From the NCBI GenBank assembly GCA_964625225.1, contig CAZVAR010000137.1:1-9896 (forward strand): DNA of 9,896 bases, read 5' to 3'. The position numbers and the translations under genes were made by a program. Numbering within the stretch: the first letter of the stretch is position 1; each line of letters starts with the position of its first letter. This stretch comes from CAZVAR01 sp964625225 (lineage in GTDB: Bacteria; Pseudomonadota; Alphaproteobacteria; JAJUGE01). The notes below the pieces were generated by a model. That model saw only the letters and a list, made by a program, of their open reading frames with translations. It made no database searches and was not told the origin of the DNA. This document shows positions 1 through 5,778 of this stretch, in pieces.

Positions 1-1
1 C

Positions 2-955
2 CAGGTCGGGGTGCGCGAGGCGACCGTCGACTTCAAGGGCAATTGCGGCAACATGTCCGCGGCCGTGGGCCCGTTCGCCGTCGACGAAGGGCTGGTGCGC
101 GCCGCCGGGAACGAGGCGACGGTGCGCATCCACAATACCAACACGGGCAAGATCATCCTGGCCCGCTTTCCCGTGGAGGACGGCGCCGCCGCCGTCGACG
201 GCGATTTCGCGCTGCCCGGCGTGGCCGGCACGGGGGCGCCGGTGCGGCTGGAGTTCCTGGAGCCCGGTGGCGCCGCGACAGGGCGCCTGCTGCCCACCGG
301 CAGGCCGATCGACCGGCTGGAACTCCCGGGTCTGGGGCCGGTCGAAGCATCGCTGGTAGACGCCGCCAACCCCTGCGTATTCGCGCGCGCGGCCGATCTC
401 GGCCTCACCGGGGCGGAGCTGCCGCAGGCACTGGAAGCGGACGGCGAGGCGCTGCCGCGGCTGGAGGCGCTCCGCCGGGCCACCAGCGTCGCCATGGGGA
501 TCGCCCGGTCCGCCGCGGAAGCGGCGACGATCGTCAGCATCCCGAAGGTGGCGGTGGTCACGGCCCCCGCGGACGCGCCGCTCCTGTCGGGAGAGACCCT
601 GCCTGCCGACGCGATGGACATCGCGGTGCGGATGATCTCGGTCGGCCAGCCGCACCGGGCGGTGCCGCTGACCGGCGCGATGTGCCTCGCCGTGGCGGCC
701 CGCATCCCCGGCAGCATCCCGCACGCGCTGGCGCGGCCCGCGGCAGCGCCGGATGCCGACCTCCGCATCGGCCAGCCGTCCGGCGTGACGGTGGTCGGCG
801 CCGAGGTCGATCGACGGGATGGCGGATGGGCGGCCGAGCGCGCGGTGGTCTATCGCACGGCGCGCCGGCTGATGGACGGCGTCCTCTATCTGCCGGCCTC
901 GCGCGTGCCGGCCCTTGGGGCGGCGGAGGCTGCGGCCGAACAGGCGCTTTCGTGA
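2..955 (+). CDS. prpF: PrpF-family isomerase (2-methylaconitate cis-trans isomerase-like), 5'-truncated by window edge
   Basis: The reading frame is open from base 2 to the TGA at 953-955 and gives 317 residues. Family members are usually about 370-400 residues, so roughly 60-80 N-terminal residues lie outside the window; the GTG at 11 is an internal Val. The start of the visible part carries GNCGNM (visible residues 13-18) followed by a VGPFAVDEGLV-like stretch. This is the hallmark of the PrpF/DUF453 fold (diaminopimelate-epimerase-like), and its Cys is thought to be catalytic in the family. Further family-like segments are NTNTGK, the SIPK segment, and near the end the MISVGQPHRAVPLTGAMCLA stretch. 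PrpF isomerises 2-methylaconitate in the AcnD-dependent methylcitrate pathway. No prpC, prpB or acnD is visible here, so this copy could be a paralogue acting on another unsaturated tricarboxylate. Family assignment is firm; the substrate is inferred. Confidence 0.85.
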   Translation, partial: QVGVREATVDFKGNCGNMSAAVGPFAVDEGLVRAAGNEATVRIHNTNTGKIILARFPVEDGAAAVDGDFALPGVAGTGAPVRLEFLEPGGAATGRLLPTGRPIDRLELPGLGPVEASLVDAANPCVFARAADLGLTGAELPQALEADGEALPRLEALRRATSVAMGIARSAAEAATIVSIPKVAVVTAPADAPLLSGETLPADAMDIAVRMISVGQPHRAVPLTGAMCLAVAARIPGSIPHALARPAAAPDADLRIGQPSGVTVVGAEVDRRDGGWAAERAVVYRTARRLMDGVLYLPASRVPALGAAEAAAEQALS

Positions 956-1029
956 GCAGCGGGAGCAGCAAGTGCGCAGGAAATCGGCAACCCTGCCGGA
1001 ACGGCGGCCGCTTCCCCGGCGCCGACGGA

Positions 1030-1047
1030 TTGGCATAGCGCTTGCTT
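1030..1047 (+). promoter_or_regulatory. Candidate sigma-54 (-24/-12) promoter
   Basis: TTGGCAT (1030-1036) is followed after five bases by TTGCTT (1042-1047). The GG doublet (1032-1033) and GC doublet (1044-1045) have the spacing required for RpoN promoters (TGGCAY-N5-TTGCW). Nearly all conserved positions match. No convincing sigma-70 -35/-10 pair was found around it. Transcription would begin near 1056, just ahead of the structured segment that ends in an intrinsic terminator at about 1260. The match and its spacing are read directly from sequence; activity is inferred. No upstream activator (enhancer) site was identified. Confidence 0.5.
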
Positions 1048-1055
1048 GGGGAGGA

Positions 1056-1260
1056 CGCGCAGAGCAGCCGATCCCGTCACCGGGCGTGACGCGGTATCCG
1101 GTTCTCTACCGTGCCCACGGCGGCCTCGGCCGGGTCCTGCCCCCGGCATCCGGCCGCCGCGGGCGGCGCGGCGCGGGTCCTGCGGCCCGCGTGGGTTGTA
1201 CCGGCGTTTCTCCCTTCGACCAACTGAGGGTGGTGCCTCCAAGCGCCACCCTCCCTTTTT
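1056..1260 (+). ncRNA. Candidate structured non-coding RNA, possibly 6S-like, upstream of cyclo-ligase gene
   Basis: This gene-free segment has a promoter-like element in front and an intrinsic terminator behind. It is rich in self-complementarity: GTCAC(1076-1080)/GTGAC(1086-1090); GCGGTA(1091-1096)/TACCGT(1107-1112); CCCACG(1114-1119)/CGTGGG(1190-1195) with GGCC(1122-1125)/GGCC(1184-1187) just inside; GCCGGG(1128-1133)/CCCGGC(1142-1147); and GCCGCC/GGCGGC near 1154-1167. GGGAG(1049-1053) can also pair with CTCCC(1210-1214), a possible closing stem if transcription starts slightly earlier. CGGGTCCTGC occurs twice (1131-1140 and 1174-1183). In many proteobacteria 6S RNA (ssrS) sits immediately upstream of a 5-formyl-THF cyclo-ligase gene, as here, which motivates the 6S suggestion. 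I cannot confirm the 6S fold by eye, and high GC alone produces many pairings. It could also be a long regulatory leader of the downstream gene. Confidence 0.45.
1226..1260 (+). terminator. Strong rho-independent terminator just before the cyclo-ligase-like gene
   Basis: GAGGGTGGTGC (1226-1236) pairs with GCGCCACCCTC (1243-1253): 11 bp with one G-T wobble and a six-base loop. It is followed by CCTTTTT (1254-1260), a run of five T in otherwise very GC-rich DNA. The U-tract lies on the plus strand only, so it acts on rightward transcripts. It ends 10 bases before the ATG at 1271. It should therefore terminate either the proposed RNA gene or a leader transcript, leaving the downstream gene dependent on read-through or on a very short separate leader. 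Confidence 0.75.
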
Positions 1261-1270
1261 CCGGCCGACC

Positions 1271-2002
1271 ATGATCGGGCCCTTCCCCGACAAAGCGTCC
1301 GCGCGGCAGGCGGTGTGGGACCGGCTGCAGGCGGAGCGACTGGCGGCCTTCCCCTTCCCGCCGCACGGGCGCATCCCGAACTTCAAGGGCGCGGCGGCAG
1401 CGGCGCGCCGGCTGTTCACGCTGGCGCCCTGGCGCGATGCCCGGACCATCAAGGTAAACCCCGACAGCCCGCAGGCACCGGTGCGGGCCGAGGCGCTGCG
1501 CCGCGGCATCACCGTCTATGTCGCCACGCCCCGGCTGGCCGGAGGGTTCATGAAGCTGGACCCGGCGCGGATCCCGTCCGATGCGATCGACGCGGCGGCG
1601 CAGCGCGCGAACTGGCCGCGCTGGGCCGAGCCGGTGGCGCTCGACGACCTGCCTCAGTTCGATGCGATCGTCGTCGGCTCGGTCGCGGTGACGCGTGACG
1701 GACGCCGCGCCGGCAAGGGGGCCGGCTATGCCGATCTCGAATATGCGATCCTGCGCGAACTCGGCCATCCGCCGGCACCGGTCGCGACGAGCGTGCATCC
1801 CGTGCAGATCGTTGCCGGCTTTCCGACCGCCTCGAACGATCTGCCCTTGAACGCGATCGCGACCCCCGAGGAGGTCATCGTGGTGGAGGCGCCCCCGCCG
1901 GCGCCGGCCGGGGTGGAGTGGGCGCGGCTGGACGCCGCCACGCTGGAGGCGATGCCGGTGCTGCGTGAGCTTCGGGCGCGGGGGGCGACACGGAGCCGGT
2001 GA
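1271..2002 (+). CDS. 5-formyltetrahydrofolate cyclo-ligase family protein (MTHFSD-like)
   Basis: The predicted 243-residue protein matches the MTHFSD-type branch of the 5-formyl-THF cyclo-ligase superfamily (COG0212). Visible family segments are RIPNFKG (34-40), KVNPDSPQAPVR (61-72), TPRL (86-89), VVGSVAV (134-140), GRRAGKGAGYADLEYA (144-159) and VHPVQIV (175-181). The canonical enzyme converts 5-formyl-THF to 5,10-methenyl-THF using ATP. Members of this branch keep the fold, but their activity is less well established. The ATG at 1271 is chosen because homology begins almost at once. There is no good Shine-Dalgarno sequence, because the preceding bases belong to the terminator U-tract. The last 128 bp overlap the convergent lipoprotein gene. 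Linkage to a candidate RNA upstream resembles known 6S/cyclo-ligase loci. Family is confident; the exact reaction is inferred. Confidence 0.85.
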   Translation: MIGPFPDKASARQAVWDRLQAERLAAFPFPPHGRIPNFKGAAAAARRLFTLAPWRDARTIKVNPDSPQAPVRAEALRRGITVYVATPRLAGGFMKLDPARIPSDAIDAAAQRANWPRWAEPVALDDLPQFDAIVVGSVAVTRDGRRAGKGAGYADLEYAILRELGHPPAPVATSVHPVQIVAGFPTASNDLPLNAIATPEEVIVVEAPPPAPAGVEWARLDAATLEAMPVLRELRARGATRSR

Positions 2003-2663
2003 CCGGACCGACCGATACCGCGGGCCGGTGTTGCTCGCCGCTGATCAGAGCCCACTCGACGAGCTGCCGGAGAACGCGGCCCAGCGCCCTGTCGAAGGCG
2101 CTGACGACCGAGCTCAGATCATCGATGTCGGCCGGCACGGTATGCTTGAACTCCCGCGAGGCGACGATCACCCGCTCCGGCATCCGGACCAGCTTGGCGT
2201 CCATCGCGACGTGGACCCGCCCGCCGCTCGGGTCGAACGCCTCCGCCTGGAACTCGCGCAGTTCGGTCTTGAGCATGAAGTCGCTGCGAAGACCGATCGT
2301 GTCACGGCCGACCCCGACGATGCGCCGGCTGTTCTGGAACGATTCGACCAGCAGGGTCTGCAGCATCAGCGGCGCCCGGTCGGTCCAGGCCGCCCGGGCG
2401 TAGTAGTTGAACTGCGTCGGCGCCGTCATGATCGGGATGCGCGTCGTGTCGAGCGCGGCAGAGGCGAACGGCACCTCAACAGTGAGCTGCCAGTCCACCT
2501 TGGGCAGCCGATCGGAAAAGGTGCTCTTCGGGCTGAGCTGATAGAGCTGCGGCGGCGGCCCCCTCCCCGGCAGCAGGCTCTCGCAGCCGGCCAACAGCAA
2601 CGCCGCGGCCAGCGCGGCAGCAACCCGCGCCCGCGGGCGGAACGGGCGACGGCGCGTCGACAT
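1875..2663 (-). CDS. ABC-type transport auxiliary lipoprotein (PqiC/DUF330-like) of the Mla/MCE operon
   Basis: The 262-residue product starts with an arginine-rich n-region, a hydrophobic AAALAAALLL core and the lipobox LAGC (Cys27 from the ATG at 2663). This predicts a lipoprotein with no Asp after the Cys (CES), consistent with outer-membrane sorting. The mature part (YQLSP, VPFASAALDTTRIPIM, YYARAAWTDRAPLMLQTLLVESFQNS, then the RALGRVLRQLVEWAL helix) is typical of the ABC_trans_aux family. That family works with MCE transporters to bridge the periplasm. Residues from about 207 onward form a Pro/Ala-rich tail not needed for the fold, and most of it overlaps the convergent cyclo-ligase-like gene. 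An alternative ATG at 2702 would overlap the mlaD gene and add 13 residues before a worse signal peptide; GAGAGGA at 2676-2682 favours 2663, although its spacing (12) is long. Last gene of the operon. Confidence 0.88.
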   Translation of the reverse strand: MSTRRRPFRPRARVAAALAAALLLAGCESLLPGRGPPPQLYQLSPKSTFSDRLPKVDWQLTVEVPFASAALDTTRIPIMTAPTQFNYYARAAWTDRAPLMLQTLLVESFQNSRRIVGVGRDTIGLRSDFMLKTELREFQAEAFDPSGGRVHVAMDAKLVRMPERVIVASREFKHTVPADIDDLSSVVSAFDRALGRVLRQLVEWALISGEQHRPAVSVGPVTGSVSPPAPEAHAAPASPPAWRRPAAPTPPRPAPAGAPPPR

Positions 2664-2685
2664 GGTCGGGGCGGGTCCTCTCGGG

Positions 2686-3696
2686 TTACTGCTTGGCTTC
2701 ATAGCCCTGCCGCTGGGTGCCGAAAATGAAACGGGCCGGATCGCGACCGACCTCCGTGGTCAAGCGGTTCAGGTTGACGATCAGGGTCCGCAGCTCGTTG
2801 ATGAGGTAGGAAATCTCGTAAAGGCCGGTGTTGGTGAAATCGCGCAGCGGCATGCGGTTCTCCGCCACCAGCGCCTCGACCTGCTGCGCCATCGAGGTCG
2901 CCGCGCGCGCGGTCTGCTGCAGCTCGACGACGAGCTGGCGCAACTCCTCACCGGTCCGATCGACCGTCCGGACGAGATTGCGGCTCGCGGCGTTCACGTT
3001 CTCCAGGGTTTTCGGGAGCTGCGTCTCGAGCTGCCGCGACAGGCCGGTCAGGGAGGTGCTCATCGCGTCGAGATTCTCCATGGTGTCGGCGGCATTCCCG
3101 ATCAGCGCCCCGATCTCGTCCGACCGGGCCGCGACCGCATCCGAGAACAGCCGGGCGTTCTCGAGGGTCGCGGTGAACGCGGCCCGGTTCTGCGGGCTGA
3201 GCAGCTCGCTCGCCTGCCGCACCAGGACCTCGAAGCTCTCCACCAGCGTGGGCGCCCCCTGGAGCAGCCGCTCGATCTGCGAGGGCTGCGCCTCGATAAC
3301 CGGCGGCCTGGTCGGCGACACGGCCGCCAGCGGCGGCGCCTCGTTGCTGCCGCCGCTGAGCATGACGAGGACGCCGCCGGCCAGGCCCTGCATCTCCAGG
3401 CTGGCCTTCGTATCGGCCTTGATCGGCGTGTCCTCGCGGATGCTGACGGCGACAACGACACGCTCCACGTCGTCGGGGTCGATGCGGATGTCGCGCACCT
3501 CGCCCACCGTGACGCCGCGATAGCTGACATTGCTGCCGACCTGGAGGCCGCTGACCGACCCGGGGAAATAGATGAGGTAGCGGTCGTAGGCGACCTCGCC
3601 CTGGAACCGGGCGATCCAGAGCACGAAGCCGATCAACCCCAGGAACAGGATCAGGACGAAGGTCCCGACCATGATGTAGTTGGCACGCGTCTCCAT
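2686..3696 (-). CDS. mlaD: MlaD-like MCE-domain substrate-binding protein of lipid ABC transporter
   Basis: 336 residues. There is a single N-terminal transmembrane helix (about 8-29), then an MCE/MlaD domain (about 38-117) with FPGSVSGLQVGSNVSYRGVTVGEVRDI and the glycine-rich LAGGVLVMLSGGS end. A long helical, Gln/Leu/Ala-rich region follows (about 140-315) and could form the needle- or tunnel-like extension seen in longer MCE proteins. E. coli MlaD is about 180 residues, so this is a long version, closer to PqiB/Mce-type single-domain proteins with extended helices. It should sit in the inner membrane and handle phospholipid in the periplasm. The gene lies 3 bp after mlaF and 22 bp before the lipoprotein gene, so co-transcription is expected. 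Confidence 0.92.
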   Translation of the reverse strand: METRANYIMVGTFVLILFLGLIGFVLWIARFQGEVAYDRYLIYFPGSVSGLQVGSNVSYRGVTVGEVRDIRIDPDDVERVVVAVSIREDTPIKADTKASLEMQGLAGGVLVMLSGGSNEAPPLAAVSPTRPPVIEAQPSQIERLLQGAPTLVESFEVLVRQASELLSPQNRAAFTATLENARLFSDAVAARSDEIGALIGNAADTMENLDAMSTSLTGLSRQLETQLPKTLENVNAASRNLVRTVDRTGEELRQLVVELQQTARAATSMAQQVEALVAENRMPLRDFTNTGLYEISYLINELRTLIVNLNRLTTEVGRDPARFIFGTQRQGYEAKQ

Positions 3697-3699
3697 GCC

Positions 3700-4503
3700 T
3701 CAGGCTCTGCTCCGGGTGTGGTGCGCTTCGGCCGTGCGGGCCGCCGCGCGGCCGCGCGGGCCGCGGAAGTACTCGCGGATCCAGGGGTGGTCGTCGCGCA
3801 TCAGAGTGTCGATCGTGCCGACCCGGACACGCTTATCGATCAGCACCGCGATGCGGTCGCAGATCGCGTGCAGCGTGTCGAGATCGTGCGTGACCAGAAC
3901 CACCGTGAGACCGAGTGCCCGCTGCAGATCGCGGATCAGCTCGTCGAAGCGGGCCGCACCGATCGGGTCGAGACCGGCGGTCGGCTCGTCGAGGAACAGG
4001 ATGTCAGGGTCGAGGGCGAGCGCGCGGGCGAGGCCGGCGCGCTTCTTCATGCCACCGGACAGCTCGGCCGGGAACTTGGCCCCGGCGTCGGGCGGCAGGC
4101 CGGCAAGGCCGATCTTGGCGCCGGCGATCTCCTGGCGCAGAGCGGTGCCGATCCCGGTGTGCTCCTTGAGCGGAACCTCGACGTTCTGCGCGACGGTCAG
4201 CGAGCTGAACAGCGCGCCCTCCTGGAACAGGACTCCCCAGCGCTGACGCAGCCGGCGGGCCTCCGCATCGGAGAGAGTGCGCACATTGCGGCCGAGCACC
4301 TCGATCTCGCCGGCAGCGGGCTCGACCAGGCCGATGATGGCGCGCAGCAGCACGGACTTGCCCGTGCCCGAGCCGCCGACGATGCCGAGCACCTCGCCGC
4401 GCTCCACCTCGAGGTCGAGATTATCGTGGATGACCGTGGCGCCGAACTGCGTGCGAAGCCCGCGCACGCGTATTGCCGGCAGGCTCTCGGGCGGCGTTGC
4501 CAT
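3700..4503 (-). CDS. mlaF: MlaF-like ATPase subunit of phospholipid/MCE ABC transporter
   Basis: 267 residues with a complete ABC ATPase core: Walker A GGSGTGKS (43-50), Q-loop Gln93 in VLFQEGALFSSLTV, signature LSGGM (147-151), Walker B ILFLDEP (167-173), D-loop AGLD (175-178) and switch His205 in VTHD. The LFQ-GALF-SLTV Q-loop context and the LSGGMKKRAGLARAL signature are characteristic of the MlaF/Ttg2A group. It powers lipid movement between inner and outer membranes together with the MlaE and MlaD partners encoded on either side. The last about 20 residues (GPRGRAAARTAEAHHTRSRA) extend beyond the core and are basic; MlaF C-terminal extensions are known to contact the partner subunit, but that role is only inferred here. 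The gene starts 6 bp after the mlaE stop. Confidence 0.95.
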   Translation of the reverse strand: MATPPESLPAIRVRGLRTQFGATVIHDNLDLEVERGEVLGIVGGSGTGKSVLLRAIIGLVEPAAGEIEVLGRNVRTLSDAEARRLRQRWGVLFQEGALFSSLTVAQNVEVPLKEHTGIGTALRQEIAGAKIGLAGLPPDAGAKFPAELSGGMKKRAGLARALALDPDILFLDEPTAGLDPIGAARFDELIRDLQRALGLTVVLVTHDLDTLHAICDRIAVLIDKRVRVGTIDTLMRDDHPWIREYFRGPRGRAAARTAEAHHTRSRA

Positions 4504-4509
4504 GTCGTG

Positions 4510-5667
4510 TCAGACCCCGATCAACGAGAAGAAGACGGACAAGAGCGCATCCAGCAGGATGATCAGGAAGATGCCGACCACGACCGCCTTGGTCGTGCGG
4601 AAGCCGACGGATTCCGCGCTCTGCGAGACCTGGAGCCCCTCGAAGCAGCCGACCACGGCGATGATGAAGGCGAACAACGGAGCCTTGACCATACCGACCC
4701 AGAACGTTCCCGCATCAACCGCCCCGTGGAGCTGGATCGCGAACTGGCCGAAGCTGATGTCGAGCGCCAGCGTCGCCATGACCGCGCCGCCGAAGAGGCC
4801 GAGCATGTCCGCATAGAATGTGAGCAGCGGCATGACCAGCATCAGGCCGAGCACCCGCGGCACCACCAGCACCTCGAGCGGGTCCAGGCCGATCGTACGC
4901 AGGGCATCGATCTCCTGATTCACCTTCATCGTCCCGATCTGCGCGGCGAACGCGCTTCCGGACCGCCCCGCAACGATGATGGCGGTCAGCAGCACGCCCA
5001 TCTCGCGCAGGACGCCGATGCCGACCAGGTTCACCGTGAAGATCTCGGCGCCGAAACGGGCGAGCTGATCGGCTCCCTGATAGGCCAGCACCACGCCGAT
5101 CAGGAAACTGAGCAGGCCGACGATCGGCAGGGCGTCGAGCCCGGTATGCTCCATTTGCGCGACCAGCGCCGGCCCGCGCAGGCGCCAGGGGCGGGCGAGC
5201 GACCCGACCAGAACTATGGTGACGGCGCCGAGAAAATTCAGGAGGTCACGAGCGGCGATGCCGGAGCCGATCGTATGTCGGCCAATCCGCTCCAACGTCG
5301 CCAGCATCGGATGCGGCTCCCGCCGCCGTTCCGCCGGGGCGGACACGGCGCCGGCGACGGCCTCGAGCAGCGCCTGCCGTCGCGGCGACAGCCCGGCCAG
5401 TTCGACCGTCGCGCCGCCACGCTCGAGATCCCGAACCGTGTCGCGGATCAGCAACGCACCGTTGGTGTCGAGCGCCTCGACCGCCTGCAGGTCGACCCGA
5501 ACTGCCGGCCGGTCCGGGCGGAGCCCGCGAAGTGCGGCGGCGAGGTCGGCCAGTCGCTCCGTGACCCAGGCGCCACGGAGGGTCACGACGAAGCGGTCAC
5601 CGGCAGCGCGGGCCTCGACCTGCTCCGGCGTGCGCCCCGGCGCTACTGTGTCCGTCTGAACCACCAT
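4510..5667 (-). CDS. mlaE: MlaE-like permease with fused N-terminal STAS domain
   Basis: 385 residues from the ATG at 5667. Residues about 20-108 look like a STAS domain (FVVTLRGAW; VRVDLQAVEALDTNGALLI; VELAGLSP), equivalent to the separate MlaB of E. coli. Residues about 125-383 form the MlaE permease fold with several membrane segments and the signature block GRSGSAFAAQIGTMKVNQEIDALRTIG (234-260), which couples to MlaF. A fused STAS-MlaE arrangement would replace a free MlaB. A longer frame to 5715 has a Cys/Arg-rich, non-homologous extension and was not chosen. The Shine-Dalgarno sequence is weak. First gene of the four-gene operon, 111 bp after the upstream kinase gene. Confidence 0.93.
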   Translation of the reverse strand: MVVQTDTVAPGRTPEQVEARAAGDRFVVTLRGAWVTERLADLAAALRGLRPDRPAVRVDLQAVEALDTNGALLIRDTVRDLERGGATVELAGLSPRRQALLEAVAGAVSAPAERRREPHPMLATLERIGRHTIGSGIAARDLLNFLGAVTIVLVGSLARPWRLRGPALVAQMEHTGLDALPIVGLLSFLIGVVLAYQGADQLARFGAEIFTVNLVGIGVLREMGVLLTAIIVAGRSGSAFAAQIGTMKVNQEIDALRTIGLDPLEVLVVPRVLGLMLVMPLLTFYADMLGLFGGAVMATLALDISFGQFAIQLHGAVDAGTFWVGMVKAPLFAFIIAVVGCFEGLQVSQSAESVGFRTTKAVVVGIFLIILLDALLSVFFSLIGV

Positions 5668-5712
5668 GCAATCGCAAGCCCGATCGACCACCCGCCCGCA
5701 CCGGCAGCGCAG

Positions 5713-5740
5713 CAATTAGCACAGGAAAGTGAATCGACAA
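5713..5740 (-). promoter_or_regulatory. mlaE: Possible sigma-70 promoter of the mla operon
   Basis: Read on the minus strand, TTGTCG (5740-5735) and TAATTG (5718-5713) are separated by 16 bp in the 111 bp gap before mlaE. This patch is clearly more AT-rich than its surroundings, which supports a promoter. The -10 match is modest, and read-through from the kinase gene is an alternative. No terminator was seen between the two genes. Confidence 0.3.
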
Positions 5741-5778
5741 ACAACGCGCGCCCGGATGCAGTCTCCCCGAACCTGCAA

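Noticed and set aside
11..13. GTG start codon for the first gene
   Set aside because: The frame is open further upstream to the window edge, and the PrpF family needs more N-terminal sequence, so this is an internal valine.
43..1038. Plus-strand frame overlapping prpF
   Set aside because: Arg/Gly-rich shadow frame with no domain; the PrpF frame has clear family motifs.
1056..1260. tRNA or other standard RNA gene in the gap
   Set aside because: No cloverleaf, TTC-type T-arm or recognisable anticodon arm; only a generic structured RNA can be supported.
886..1512. Minus-strand frames spanning the 956-1270 gap
   Set aside because: Low-complexity Arg/Ala/Gly composition and overlap with two real genes; no family features. 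The gap is better explained as promoter, RNA and terminator.
2664..2702. Longer lipoprotein beginning at 2702
   Set aside because: It overlaps the end of mlaD and places unnecessary residues before a normal lipoprotein signal peptide starting at 2663.
5668..5715. Longer mlaE beginning at 5715
   Set aside because: The extra 16 residues are Cys/Arg-rich, unlike the family, and would cover the candidate promoter region.
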